Assembly (NCBI RefSeq): GCF_003946915.1
Contig: NZ_RPOC01000013.1
Location: forward strand, 48,353 to 112,352
Direction of reading: 5' to 3'
DNA: 64,000 nucleotides
From: Flavobacterium ustbae
Lineage (GTDB): Bacteria; Bacteroidota; Bacteroidia; Flavobacteriales; Flavobacteriaceae
Both the position numbers and the translations under genes were made by a program. Numbering within the stretch: the stretch's first letter is position 1; the number at the start of each line of letters is the position of its first letter. The notes beneath the pieces were generated by a model. It worked only from the letters and a program-made list of their open reading frames with translations, was not told the origin of the DNA and ran no database searches. Below are positions 35,913 through 47,049 of the stretch, piece after piece.

Positions 35913-37850
35913 ATGAAAAGTGCTTTAGAAATAAAACCTGATATCAGTTACAAAAGCGCCGGAAAATTTGAAGAAACTCGATTTGAAAAAATTCACAACG
36001 AAATCTTCAAAAATTCTATTGAAGCTTCTGTAATTGTAGCACAGGAAATTGCGCAGCTAATTAGATCTAAGCAAGAAAAAAATAAATCTTGTGTCTTAGG
36101 TTTAGCAACAGGTTCTTCTCCCGTAAAGGTTTACGAGGAACTAGTGAGAATGCACAGAGAAGAAGGACTTAGTTTTAGCAATGTAATTACCTTTAATTTG
36201 GATGAATATTATCCGATGACTAAGGAGAATAATCAGAGCTATCATTATTTCATGCATGAGCATCTTTTTAATCATATTGATATTAAACCTGAAAATATTA
36301 ATATTCCTGATGGTACAGTGGCAATTGATGAAATAAATCAATACTGTATCGATTACGAAATGAATATTAAAAATGCAGGTGGACTTGATTTTCAGCTGTT
36401 AGGAATTGGCCGTACAGGACACGTTGGATTTAATGAGCCAGGTTCGCATATTAATTCCGGAACCAGAATTATTACTTTAGATCATATCACAAGAGTCGAT
36501 GCATCATCAGCTTTTAATGGTATTGATAACGTGCCGAAACGTGCCATAACAATGGGAGTTTCAACAATCATGAGATCAAAACGTATTGTTTTGATGGCAT
36601 GGGGACAAAATAAAGCAGATATCATCAAGAGAACAATTCAAGGTGATATAAGCTCAGAGGTTCCAGCTACATTTTTACAAAATCATCCTAATGCAACTTT
36701 TGTTTTAGATCAGTCGGCGTCATCAGAATTAACTCGTTTCAAAACGCCTTGGTTAGTTGGAGAATGCCTTTGGACTCCTGAATTGAAAAGTAAAGCAATT
36801 GTTTGGCTTTGTCAAAAAACAAAACAATCTATTCTGAAATTGACTGACCGTGATTATAACAATAACGGAATGTCAGATCTTTTGGCTCAGGAAGGTTCTG
36901 CTTATGATATGAACATTAATATGTTTAATATTTTACAGCACACCATTACAGGATGGCCAGGAGGAAAACCTAATACAGATGATTCTCATCGTCCAGAAAG
37001 AGCAAATCCGGCCAAGAAAAGAGTTATTCTTTTCAGTCCGCATCCTGATGATGATGTGATTTCTATGGGAGGAACATTTTCTAAGCTAATCAAACAAGGA
37101 CACGATGTTCATGTAGTGTACCAGACTTCGGGGAACATTGCGGTTTCGGATGATGAAGCATTAAAATTTGCAGAAGTAGCCAGTGATTTTATTGGAGAAG
37201 AAAAAGCAGATATCAATTTCAAATCGGTTATTGAATTTTTAAATAACAAATCAGAAAATCAAATTGATTCTTTAGAAGTTCGAAAATTAAAAGGACTTAT
37301 CAGAAGAAGAGAATCCTATGGAGCAACAAGATATATCGGACTGAAAGATGAAAACACCCACTTTTTAGATCTTCCTTTTTATGAAACAGGACAAGTTAAA
37401 AAGAATCCGTTAGGACCAGAAGATATTGCTATTGTAAAAGATATTATTTCGAAAATAAAACCTCATCAGGTTTTTGCTGCGGGAGATCTTGCAGATCCAC
37501 ACGGTACACATGAGGTTTGCTTAAATGCCATTTTTGCAGCTTTAAAAGCATTAAAACCAGAATCATACATGGATGATTGTTGGTTGTGGCTTTATAGAGG
37601 AGCTTGGCACGAATGGGACATTCACGAAATTGACATGGCAGTTCCATTAAGTCCATCAGAAGTTTTATTGAAACGTCATGCTATTTTACATCACCAGTCT
37701 CAAAAAGACAGAGTAATGTTTCAAGGTAATGACTCTCGTGAATTTTGGGTTAGGGCAGAAGACCGAAACAAAAATACAGCCATCTTATATGATGAATTAG
37801 GCTTGGCTGAATATGAAGCAATAGAAGCTTTTAAACGCTTTGATTACTAA
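35913..37850 (+). CDS. nagB: Glucosamine-6-phosphate deaminase fused to a PIG-L/LmbE-like domain
   Basis: A 645-residue two-domain cytoplasmic protein. Residues about 20-300 are NagB: LGLATGSSPVKVYEEL, NLDEYYP, GIGRTGHVGFNEPGS and the SxRI stretch. It converts glucosamine-6-P to fructose-6-P and ammonia. From about residue 368 a PIG-L/LmbE-type domain begins with the zinc motif SPHPDDD and continues through GDLADPHGTHEVC. PIG-L relatives are zinc deacetylases of GlcNAc compounds. The fusion could therefore couple deacetylation of GlcNAc-6-P with deamination, but that activity is inferred. The architecture is known in Bacteroidetes, and no separate nagA is present in this locus. Confidence 0.9.
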   Translation: MKSALEIKPDISYKSAGKFEETRFEKIHNEIFKNSIEASVIVAQEIAQLIRSKQEKNKSCVLGLATGSSPVKVYEELVRMHREEGLSFSNVITFNLDEYYPMTKENNQSYHYFMHEHLFNHIDIKPENINIPDGTVAIDEINQYCIDYEMNIKNAGGLDFQLLGIGRTGHVGFNEPGSHINSGTRIITLDHITRVDASSAFNGIDNVPKRAITMGVSTIMRSKRIVLMAWGQNKADIIKRTIQGDISSEVPATFLQNHPNATFVLDQSASSELTRFKTPWLVGECLWTPELKSKAIVWLCQKTKQSILKLTDRDYNNNGMSDLLAQEGSAYDMNINMFNILQHTITGWPGGKPNTDDSHRPERANPAKKRVILFSPHPDDDVISMGGTFSKLIKQGHDVHVVYQTSGNIAVSDDEALKFAEVASDFIGEEKADINFKSVIEFLNNKSENQIDSLEVRKLKGLIRRRESYGATRYIGLKDENTHFLDLPFYETGQVKKNPLGPEDIAIVKDIISKIKPHQVFAAGDLADPHGTHEVCLNAIFAALKALKPESYMDDCWLWLYRGAWHEWDIHEIDMAVPLSPSEVLLKRHAILHHQSQKDRVMFQGNDSREFWVRAEDRNKNTAILYDELGLAEYEAIEAFKRFDY

Positions 37851-37858
37851 AGTTTTAT

Positions 37859-37951
37859 GATTCGTTTTTGAACGAATCAAATGACAAAATTCAGACGATT
37901 ACTGGTAAAAGTGAGGTAATGCAGAAGTCATTCTGAATTTTGTCTTTTTTT
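37859..37951 (+). terminator. Hairpin pair after nagB, including a probable terminator
   Basis: GATTCGTT / AACGAATC (37859-37878) is followed by long arms GACAAAATTCAGA (37883-37895) and TCTGAATTTTGTC (37932-37944), then seven T. The long stem with its T tract should terminate or attenuate transcription before the GH20 gene. Confidence 0.7.
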
Positions 37952-38001
37952 ATATAAATTAGGATACTTATTAAAAACTATCCAAACCAAAAAAAAGAAA
38001 A

Positions 38002-40068
38002 ATGAAATATTTATTTGTACTACTATTAGCAGGTTTAACCGCCAGTGCTCAGGTTCAGAAAGAGCAGCTAAATCTAATGCCATGGCCTCAAAGTGTTGTT
38101 GTAAACAATGGTAATTTTAATTTAACTAAAAATTTTAAAGTAAATATTACTGGAAATCCTAATCCTAGAATATTTGGTGGGGTAACGCGTTTTTTGCGAC
38201 GTTTAGATGGTAGAACAGGTATGTTTTTCGAACAAGGTTTTATTACAAAATTAAATGAAGTTCCAAACGCAGAATTGCAAATCAATTGTACAAAAAGCGG
38301 AAAAATTGGTTTATACGAAGATGAAAGTTATCATTTAGATATTACTTCAAATAAAATCACTTTAAATGCTTCAAGTGATTTAGGAGCATTGCATGGATTA
38401 GAGACTTTGTTGCAGATGCTTCAAAATAATTCAAATTCTTTTTATTTTCCAGCTTCAAAAATTTCAGATTTTCCAAGATTTACTTGGAGAGGTTTAATGA
38501 TTGATGTTTCCAGACATTTTCAGCCGGTTGATGTTATTAAAAGAAATATTGACGGATTGGCAGCAATGAAAATGAATGTTTTTCACTGGCACTTGGTTGA
38601 CGATCAAGGCTGGAGAATCGAAATGAAAAAACATCCAAAGTTTACACAATTGGCTTCGGATGGAATGTATTACACACAAGAGGAAATTAAAAATATCGTA
38701 AAGTATGCTGACGAACGTGGTATTTTAATTGTTCCAGAAATAGATGTTCCGGGTCACGGATCTGCAATTTTAACGGCTTATCCAGAAATTGGCAGTAAAG
38801 TAATTACGCTGACTGGAGGAACATCCGAAAAAAATATTCAAGGTACAGCAATCGCTACCTATGGAATTGAAAGAAATGCGGGTATTTTTTCACCAACATT
38901 AGATCCTTCAAATCCTAAAACATACCAATTATTAAGCGAAGTTTTTGATGAGGTTTGCCCATTATTTCCAGGTGCTTATTTCCACATTGGAGGAGATGAA
39001 AACGAAGGAAAAGATTGGGATGCAAATCCGAAAATTCAAGAATTTAAAAAGAAACATAATTTAAAAACCAACCACGAATTACAAACTTATTTCACGATGC
39101 AATTGGCTCCGATGTTAAAGAAACACGGAAAACAATTGATGGGTTGGGAAGAAATTTTAACGAAAGACTTATCTAAAGAAGCCATTGTACATTCTTGGAG
39201 AGGTCCAAATGAAGGAATGGCAGCAGGACAATCTCTTGTAGATGCTGTTAAAAAAGGATATAAAACAGTTCTTTCAAACGGTTATTATATTGATTTGATG
39301 TATCCAATTGCAAGTCATTATTTAAACGATCCGATGCCAAAAGGAGCTAATTTGACAAACGACGAAAAAGCAAGAATTTTGGGAGGAGAAGCGACAATGT
39401 GGACAGAATTGACTACACCGACAACTGTAGATTCTAGAATTTGGCCAAGAACAGCTGCAATCGCAGAAAGATTATGGTCTGCAGAAGATGTAGTAGATGT
39501 AGAAAATATGCGTAAACGTTTAGAAAACATTTCTTTTAGATTAGAAGAATTAGGGATTACACATATTCGTAATAAAGATGTTATTTTAAGAAATATTGCT
39601 AATAATCAAAACATTCAATCGCTTGAAGAATTTTCTAAAGTAAGCGAACCTTTAAAAGGATATACACGTAACAAAGGAGGAACAGAATATCAAATGTACT
39701 CTCCGTTTACTTTGTTTGCAGATGCTTGCGGACCAGATGCAAAAGATGCACTTGCGTTTGATGCAGCAGTAAATCAGTATTTGGCCAATAAATCGGCAGA
39801 TAATAAAGCAAAAGTAACAGCATTTTTTAATAAATGGATTGGTGTTCATAAAGACTTAACAGAATTAAGCGCCAATGCTCCATTAGTACAGCCATTGCTT
39901 CCTTTATCTAAAAAATTGAGCGACGCATCACAAGAATTATTATTGGTATTAGACAATAAATCAAATGTAAAAGAAGCTGATTTAAAAAGTTTAATCGAGC
40001 AATGTAATACAAAAGATCATGCTGACGTAGAATTGTCAGTTTATGAAAGCTTAAAAAAATTGATATAA
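38002..40068 (+). CDS. GH20 beta-N-acetylhexosaminidase
   Basis: A 688-residue exported exo-enzyme that releases GlcNAc from the non-reducing end of chito-oligomers. It has a signal peptide (MKYLFVLLLAGLTASAQ) and an N-terminal GH20b-type alpha/beta domain (about residues 20-150). The catalytic TIM barrel starts FTWRGLMIDVSRHFQPV and contains HWHLVDDQGWRIE and the catalytic Asp332-Glu333 pair in HIGGDENEG (substrate-assisted mechanism). WRGPNEG and a Trp-rich C-terminal part of the barrel follow. A further 130-residue helical tail has no clear assignment. It lacks a T9SS tail and a lipobox, so periplasmic location is likely. Confidence 0.94.
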   Translation: MKYLFVLLLAGLTASAQVQKEQLNLMPWPQSVVVNNGNFNLTKNFKVNITGNPNPRIFGGVTRFLRRLDGRTGMFFEQGFITKLNEVPNAELQINCTKSGKIGLYEDESYHLDITSNKITLNASSDLGALHGLETLLQMLQNNSNSFYFPASKISDFPRFTWRGLMIDVSRHFQPVDVIKRNIDGLAAMKMNVFHWHLVDDQGWRIEMKKHPKFTQLASDGMYYTQEEIKNIVKYADERGILIVPEIDVPGHGSAILTAYPEIGSKVITLTGGTSEKNIQGTAIATYGIERNAGIFSPTLDPSNPKTYQLLSEVFDEVCPLFPGAYFHIGGDENEGKDWDANPKIQEFKKKHNLKTNHELQTYFTMQLAPMLKKHGKQLMGWEEILTKDLSKEAIVHSWRGPNEGMAAGQSLVDAVKKGYKTVLSNGYYIDLMYPIASHYLNDPMPKGANLTNDEKARILGGEATMWTELTTPTTVDSRIWPRTAAIAERLWSAEDVVDVENMRKRLENISFRLEELGITHIRNKDVILRNIANNQNIQSLEEFSKVSEPLKGYTRNKGGTEYQMYSPFTLFADACGPDAKDALAFDAAVNQYLANKSADNKAKVTAFFNKWIGVHKDLTELSANAPLVQPLLPLSKKLSDASQELLLVLDNKSNVKEADLKSLIEQCNTKDHADVELSVYESLKKLI

Positions 40069-40537
40069 AATTTTGATTGAGTTAGTGTTAATTAGAGTTA
40101 CCATTAATCAGCTTTTAATTATCTCTGCCGAATTTTTCGGTAGAGATAGTTATAGCTAGATTTCAAGAAAAAAATTAATACTTCACTAAATCAAATACTA
40201 AAATATAAGCCGTGAGAATAATTATTAACCTTTAAAAACCAAATAAAAAGAATACAACAAAAACATGACAAAAACGAGAGTATAGATTGATGATTAGTCC
40301 CAAATTTATCATTTGTATTTACGATTAATTTTTTAAAAATTATAAATAAATATCAGTCACTGCTATTTGCTAATGATTATGTATGAATCAGAAATAGTAA
40401 TATTTATCTATAGAATGTAATTTAAGTTTATTTCCAATCGACAGCAGCCTTCCAACCTGCAGTTGAGCGAAACCTAACTGTTGAAGAGCAGTTATGGTCC
40501 ACGTACTTATTTTTCTATTAACCAATATTTATTAACT
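40069..40537. other. Intergenic region before chiA
   Basis: A 469-base, very AT-rich spacer. It holds one good hairpin, TATCTCTGCCGAA (40119-40132) / TTCGGTAGAGATA (40136-40148), without a T tract. Near 40441-40500 there is a GC-richer patch with AACCTGCAGTTG...AACTGTTGAAGAGCAGTT pairings just ahead of the start codon, possibly a leader structure. No gene is seen. The chiA promoter and a regulator site are expected here, but no clear TAnnTTTG box was found. Confidence 0.5.
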
Positions 40538-43500
40538 ATGAAACATTATTACAGATTACTCTTTTTGTTGTTGTTTCCCTTACTTGTGTTAGCCCAGCCG
40601 GCTCACGGAAAAAAAGTAGTGGGGTATTATGCGCAATGGTCTATCTACGCTCGAGACTTTAATGTTCCGAAAATTGATGGAAGTAAGATTACGCATTTAA
40701 ATTATTCTTTTTATGGGACAACTTATGATCCTGCCCATCCAGAGAATACAAAATTAAAGTGTTTGGATACCTATGCTGACTTTGAGCATATGGAAGGCGG
40801 AATTCCTTGGGATGCTCCAGTTAAAGGAAATTTTTACGATTTGATGAAACTAAAACAAAAGTATCCTCATTTAAAAATCTTAATTTCGGTTGGAGGCTGG
40901 ACAAAAGGCCAGGATCTTTCTCCAATTGCTGCCAGTCCGGTGGCTAGAGCCGCTTTGGCTGCAGATATGGCAAACTTCATCACAACATATCCGTTTATTG
41001 ATGGTTTCGATATTGATTGGGAATATCCTCTTTCAGGCGGAACTGACGGTACAGAAATTGTGAATGGTGCGCCAGTGCCTCCGCAAAAATACAGCCCTGA
41101 CGATAATAAAAATTTAGTGCTTCTATTAAAAGCGATGCGTCAGGCAATGCCAAATAAATTGGTAACTATTGCTGCAGGAAACAATGTGAGAAATGTTTCT
41201 AAACAGTATTTAGGGCCAAACAACAGAGCACAATATGGCATGAGCGAAGACATTTCGACTTATTGCGATTATATTACTTATTTCGGATATGATTTTGGAG
41301 GAAACTGGTATGACAAAACGTGCTACAATGCTCCATTATATTCAAGCGGAAACCCAAATGATCCATTGTATGGTGCAACACAATCGGAATCATTAGACGA
41401 ATTAACCAATCAATATTTGAACGTAATTGGTTTTCCTGCGAATAAATTAATCATGGGATTACCTTTCTACGGAAAAAAATTCGATAACGTTGCTGCAAAT
41501 TCAACAAACGGATTATTTGTTGCAGCACCAAGATATATAGTTCCAGGATGTACAAATCCGCAAAATCCAACAGGAACATGGGATGGTGCAGGAGCATGTG
41601 AAAAATCAGGAAGTATCGAAATTTGCGATTTAGTCGGAAATCCAGTTACTAACTCACATGCTTATTTAGATCCAAATACGATGATGGTAACTCCGTCTGC
41701 AGCTTCTGCAGGATGGGTTCGTTATTTTGATAATACTACAAAAGTTCCGTACTTATATAATGCTACTACAAAGGAATTTATCTCGTATGAAGATAAACAG
41801 TCAATGGATTTAAAAGTACAATACATTAAATCTAGAAACCTAGCCGGAGGTATGATTTGGGAATTATCTCAAGATACGAGAGGTTCAATTCCAAACTCCT
41901 TATTAAACCAAGTTGATGCTTCTTTCGGAAGCGTTGTTCCAGGAACTGTGAGTATTGCTGGTTCTGTAAAAAATGGAGCAAACTTGGTTACAGATGTTAC
42001 TGTAGAATTAAGAAATGCTTCTAACGCGGTTATTCAAACAATAGTTTCTCAAACAGGAAACTTTACATTCAACAGCCTAACTTCAGGACAAAATTATTCG
42101 CTAACAGCTGCAAAAGCTTCTTATACTTTTATACCAGTTAGTTTAACAAACGTAACGGTTAATCAAACAGGAGTAACCATTCAAGGTTCTCAGCCTTTGT
42201 ATACCATAAGCGGGACAGTTCTTAACGGAACAACACCAGTTTCTGGCGTAACAGTTTCGGCAGTTTCTGGAAGTACAACTTTGACAGCGGTTTCAAATGC
42301 TAGCGGAGTTTACAGCGTTGCAGGTTTAACAGCAGGTTTAAACTTTACGGTTTCTGCTTCAAAATCTGGATTCTCTTATACGCCAGCATCAACAGTTTAC
42401 AATGCAATTGACAGCAATAAAACATTGAATTTTACTCAAGGTCCAGTAGTTGTAAATTACACCGTAAGCGGAACAGTTTTAAACGGATCGACTCCAGTTT
42501 CTGGCGTAACAGTTACCGCTTCTTCTACAGGAGGAAATTATACAGCGGTTACTAACACAAGTGGTTCTTATTCGCTTAGTTTGCCTTCTGGAGGAAATTA
42601 TACGGTAACAGCGGCTTTGACAGGACAGACTTTTACTCCAGCGTCAACTGTTTATTCTAATTTGAATGCCAACAAAACATTAAACTTTACGCAAAATGTT
42701 GTTTCGACTTCAAGCAAAATTAGCGGAACAGTTAAAAACGGATCAACTCCTGTTGCGGGTGCAAAAGTAGAATTGGTTTTGCCTTGGACAGATAATGCAC
42801 ACAACTGGAAAAGCGTTATTGCAACAACAGATGCACAAGGAAAATACAGTTTTGATAATTCTGTTACAGACGGTTATACCACTATTACAAGTTTGAAATT
42901 AAATACTTGGTCAAACGGAGAGGTAAACTATTACCCAAACAATTTGGCAAATTTTCCTGTTCCGTCAACTCCAACGGTTTACAATTTTAATACAACTTCA
43001 ACAGCTAGAGTGGCATTAGCTGCAGCGACAAACCTAATTAGCGGAACAGTTAAAAATGGCTCAACTCCAGTAGCTAATGCTAAAGTAGAAATTGTATTGC
43101 CTTGGACAGATAATACACACAACTGGAAAAGTGTTCTGGCAACAACGGATGCATCAGGAAATTATACTTTTGATAACTCTGTTGTAGCAGGATATACTCA
43201 GATTCTAAGTTTAAAACTGAATTCATGGCAGAATGGGGAACTGACTTATTATCCAAATAATTTAGCCAATTTTGCCGTGCCGACAACGCCAACGGTTTAT
43301 AATTTTAACAGACAAGCGGTTGTAGAAACTAAGCCAGTGGTTGCTATTACAGCACCAACAGCATCGGCGATTGCTATAAATTTAGGATCGTCAATTAATT
43401 TTGTTGCAAGTGTTGGATTAAGTGCTGCTGATGCTACTACAATCTCATCTGTCGTGTTTAGTTTAGATGGACAAAATTTGAGCGCTACTAATTCTTCTGG

Positions 43501-45277
43501 TACTTATACATCGGTTTGGACGCCAGTGGCAAATCAATTTTCACTTTCTCATACGTTAACGGTTACGGCAACAGCATCAAACGGAACAACAGATTCAAAA
43601 ACATATAGTTTTACATTAAATTGTTCAGGTGCAAACTGTCCTAATTCATTGCCAGTAATTACTTGGAATTCACCATCGAATACTACGATATACCAAAATT
43701 CTTTCCAAGCTGTGCCAATTTCAGTTACAGCTGTTGATAGCGACGGATCAGTTTCCGGTGTTACTATTACTATAAATGGAGGTACATTTAATATGACTGC
43801 TGGTACAAATAATACTTATACGTATAATTTTACGCCATCTGCTTATCAGGATTATCCAATTGTTATTAAAGCAACCGATAATAAATCTGGTATAACTACA
43901 TTAAACAATACGATTAAAATCGCTCAAGTAAGCACTAATAGATTTATTCCGCTTCCATCTAAAGTTATTTTAGGATACGCGCATTCTTGGGAAAATACTG
44001 CTGCGCCATTTTTATATTTTTCTCAAATGGTAGGAAGCAAATTTAACGTAGTAGATTATGCTTTCGTAGAAACTGTTAATCGCGATGGTTACACACCAAT
44101 ATTAACTACAAATGATGCGAGATATTTAACTAATGGTGTTTTCAATAAACAATTATTAAAGAATGATATAAAATCCCTAAGAGATAGCGGTGTTCCCGTT
44201 ATTGTTTCTATTGGAGGTCAAAATGGTCATGTTGTTTTAGAAAATGTAACTCAGAAAAATATTTTTGTTAATGGTCTAAAAGCAATTATCGACGAGTATC
44301 AGTTTGATGGAGTTGATATTGATTTCGAAGGTGGATCAATGAATTTTAGCGCTGGAAACTTAAGAGATATTTCTTATGCGGGTATTTCTGCTTATCCAAG
44401 ATTAAAAAACGTAGTAGATGCTTTCAAAGAATTAAAAGCGTACTATGGTCCTGGGTTTTTATTAACGGCAGCTCCAGAAACACAATATGTACAAGGAGGA
44501 TATACTACTTATACAGATACTTTTGGTTCTTTCTTGCCAATTATTCAAAACCTACGTAATGAATTGGATTTGTTAGCAGTGCAATTGTATAATACTGGAG
44601 GAGAAAACGGATTAGATGGACAATATTATGGTACAGCTAAGAAATCAAACATGGTAACTGCTCTAACAGATATGATCATAAAAGGATATAATATTGCTTC
44701 TACAGGAATGCATTTTGATGGTTTACCGGCCTCAAAAGTTCTTATCGCATTGCCAGCTTGTCCAAGTGCAGCAGGTAGCGGTTATTTAACGCCAACAGAA
44801 GGAATTAATGCTATGGATTATTTAAGAAATGGAACTACTTTTTCTGGAAGAACATACACCATGCAGCCAGGCGGACCATATCCTTCTTTAAGAGGTTTAA
44901 TGACTTGGTCTGTAAACTGGGATGCTTCTTCTTGCGGTAATTCATCTGAATTGTCTAAAGCGTACGCTGCATATTTCGCATCACAATCAGTAACTGCTAA
45001 AACATTAGCGGTTGAGGATATTTCAGCTACAAATAATGCAACATTAGCTTATTTTAAAAACAATACTTTATCTGTAGCAAATGATTCGGAAGATATTGCT
45101 CAGGTTGACGTGTTTAACACAATTGGACAGAATGTTGTAAGTCAGAGAAATCTTCAAAACAATAAAGAGATCTTACTTAACAGTCAAAGTTTTACAAGCA
45201 AACAAGTGTTTATTGTGATTGTAACTGACAAAGCAGGAAACAAAAAATCATTGAAAGTAATGAACTTTTTAAACTAA
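40538..45277 (+). CDS. chiA: Secreted two-catalytic-domain chitinase (T9SS cargo)
   Basis: A 1579-residue extracellular chitinase closely matching the size and layout of F. johnsoniae ChiA. I start at the ATG at 40538, since upstream in-frame codons precede the signal peptide (MKHYYRLLFLLLFPLLVLAQ). The first GH18 domain (about residues 24-470) has DGFDIDWEYP with catalytic Glu162. Three CarboxypepD_reg/CNA-B-like repeats follow, then two near-identical repeats of about 106 residues (KISGTVKNGSTPVAGAKVE type) and two Ig-like domains. A second GH18 domain (about 1145-1480) has DGVDIDFEGG with Glu1264. The last 80 residues or so are a T9SS sorting domain (VDVFNTIGQNVVSQ...LKVMNFLN). Two different GH18 domains on one chain allow endo- and processive cutting to cooperate. 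Confidence 0.95.
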   Translation: MKHYYRLLFLLLFPLLVLAQPAHGKKVVGYYAQWSIYARDFNVPKIDGSKITHLNYSFYGTTYDPAHPENTKLKCLDTYADFEHMEGGIPWDAPVKGNFYDLMKLKQKYPHLKILISVGGWTKGQDLSPIAASPVARAALAADMANFITTYPFIDGFDIDWEYPLSGGTDGTEIVNGAPVPPQKYSPDDNKNLVLLLKAMRQAMPNKLVTIAAGNNVRNVSKQYLGPNNRAQYGMSEDISTYCDYITYFGYDFGGNWYDKTCYNAPLYSSGNPNDPLYGATQSESLDELTNQYLNVIGFPANKLIMGLPFYGKKFDNVAANSTNGLFVAAPRYIVPGCTNPQNPTGTWDGAGACEKSGSIEICDLVGNPVTNSHAYLDPNTMMVTPSAASAGWVRYFDNTTKVPYLYNATTKEFISYEDKQSMDLKVQYIKSRNLAGGMIWELSQDTRGSIPNSLLNQVDASFGSVVPGTVSIAGSVKNGANLVTDVTVELRNASNAVIQTIVSQTGNFTFNSLTSGQNYSLTAAKASYTFIPVSLTNVTVNQTGVTIQGSQPLYTISGTVLNGTTPVSGVTVSAVSGSTTLTAVSNASGVYSVAGLTAGLNFTVSASKSGFSYTPASTVYNAIDSNKTLNFTQGPVVVNYTVSGTVLNGSTPVSGVTVTASSTGGNYTAVTNTSGSYSLSLPSGGNYTVTAALTGQTFTPASTVYSNLNANKTLNFTQNVVSTSSKISGTVKNGSTPVAGAKVELVLPWTDNAHNWKSVIATTDAQGKYSFDNSVTDGYTTITSLKLNTWSNGEVNYYPNNLANFPVPSTPTVYNFNTTSTARVALAAATNLISGTVKNGSTPVANAKVEIVLPWTDNTHNWKSVLATTDASGNYTFDNSVVAGYTQILSLKLNSWQNGELTYYPNNLANFAVPTTPTVYNFNRQAVVETKPVVAITAPTASAIAINLGSSINFVASVGLSAADATTISSVVFSLDGQNLSATNSSGTYTSVWTPVANQFSLSHTLTVTATASNGTTDSKTYSFTLNCSGANCPNSLPVITWNSPSNTTIYQNSFQAVPISVTAVDSDGSVSGVTITINGGTFNMTAGTNNTYTYNFTPSAYQDYPIVIKATDNKSGITTLNNTIKIAQVSTNRFIPLPSKVILGYAHSWENTAAPFLYFSQMVGSKFNVVDYAFVETVNRDGYTPILTTNDARYLTNGVFNKQLLKNDIKSLRDSGVPVIVSIGGQNGHVVLENVTQKNIFVNGLKAIIDEYQFDGVDIDFEGGSMNFSAGNLRDISYAGISAYPRLKNVVDAFKELKAYYGPGFLLTAAPETQYVQGGYTTYTDTFGSFLPIIQNLRNELDLLAVQLYNTGGENGLDGQYYGTAKKSNMVTALTDMIIKGYNIASTGMHFDGLPASKVLIALPACPSAAGSGYLTPTEGINAMDYLRNGTTFSGRTYTMQPGGPYPSLRGLMTWSVNWDASSCGNSSELSKAYAAYFASQSVTAKTLAVEDISATNNATLAYFKNNTLSVANDSEDIAQVDVFNTIGQNVVSQRNLQNNKEILLNSQSFTSKQVFIVIVTDKAGNKKSLKVMNFLN

Positions 45278-45417
45278 AATAGGATTGAAAATTTAGAAAT
45301 AAAAAGATGGGACGGTTAAAATTGAGTTTGGTTATTTATTTTTTAACTTTTTTTATTTCGAATAAATGCGGCTTTAGGTAATTTGTTATTTGGTTTTTGC
45401 CTAGAGCAATGCATTAT

Positions 45418-45449
45418 AAACCTGGTAGTTTTACTGCCAGGTTTTTTTA
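45418..45449 (+). terminator. Rho-independent terminator after chiA
   Basis: AAACCTGG / CCAGGTTT arms around TAGTTTTACTG are followed by seven T. Confidence 0.9.
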
Positions 45450-45523
45450 TGGATTAAAAACAAAATCATAACTCTTTGTATGATCTATTTTAATATTTTT
45501 ACTTCGATTAATAACATAGAAGG

Positions 45524-46213
45524 ATGAAAATAATAAAATACGTATTTCTGATTATAGGCCTAGCGTTACTGGCTGGAGCTTTTTACTTTTACCAAAGCAA
45601 ACAGGCATTTTTAAATCGAGCAGTAAAAGTTCAGGGCACTGTTACAGCATTGATACCTTCAAGATCCGATAATTCGACAACTTATAAACCAGTTGTCTCT
45701 TATACAACAAAAGAAGGAAAACAGATAGAATTTACTTCCTCAGTAAGCAGTAATCCGCCAAGTTATCACGAAGGTGAAAGTGTAGAGATTTTTTACGATC
45801 CAGCAGACCCTTACGATGCCGATATTAACGGATTTGCTTCTCTATGGCTTGCACCATTAATTTTAGGAATTTTAGGTACTGTTTTCTTTTTAATAGGTTT
45901 TTTGATTATTCTATTTGGTAAAATGAAAGAAAAGAAAATAGACGATTTAAAATTCAACGGAAGATCTATTATATCCAAATTTGATAATGTAAATATTAAT
46001 TACAATTATAAAGTAAACGGAAGAAGTCCATATGTTATTTATAGTCAATGGCTCAATCCAGCAACTAACGAAATGCATTTGTTTCAGAGTGAAGATATTT
46101 GGTTTAATCCAACAGATTTCATTTTATCAGAAGAGATAAAAGTGCTGATTGATCCTGCAAATCCAAAAAAATATTATATGGACATTTCTTTTCTGCCTAA
46201 AATGAATAGTTAA
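45524..46213 (+). CDS. DUF3592-like membrane protein
   Basis: A 229-residue protein with two hydrophobic helices: residues 5-23 and about 109-131 (APLILGILGTVFFLIGFLIILF). The extracytoplasmic segment between them has the DUF3592 pattern: GTVTALIP, YKPVVSYTTKEGKQIEFTSSV, YHEGESVEIFYDPADPYDADI. The C-terminal half repeats a similar beta motif (VNINYNYKVNGRSPYVIYSQW, EEIKVLIDPANPKKYYMDISFLP). Function of the family is unknown. It stands alone between the chiA terminator and the thioredoxin-like gene. Confidence 0.8.
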   Translation: MKIIKYVFLIIGLALLAGAFYFYQSKQAFLNRAVKVQGTVTALIPSRSDNSTTYKPVVSYTTKEGKQIEFTSSVSSNPPSYHEGESVEIFYDPADPYDADINGFASLWLAPLILGILGTVFFLIGFLIILFGKMKEKKIDDLKFNGRSIISKFDNVNINYNYKVNGRSPYVIYSQWLNPATNEMHLFQSEDIWFNPTDFILSEEIKVLIDPANPKKYYMDISFLPKMNS

Positions 46214-46245
46214 TTTCAACAGCACAAAAAGATTAAACTTTTAAG

Positions 46246-46253
46246 TAATTTTG
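46246..46253 (+). promoter_or_regulatory. Probable -7 box for the thioredoxin-like gene
   Basis: TAATTTTG lies 25 bases before the ATG at 46279. A -33 element is not clear. Confidence 0.4.
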
Positions 46254-46278
46254 CCGTTCATTTATTTTATTTCAGTTA

Positions 46279-47049
<771 letters not shown>

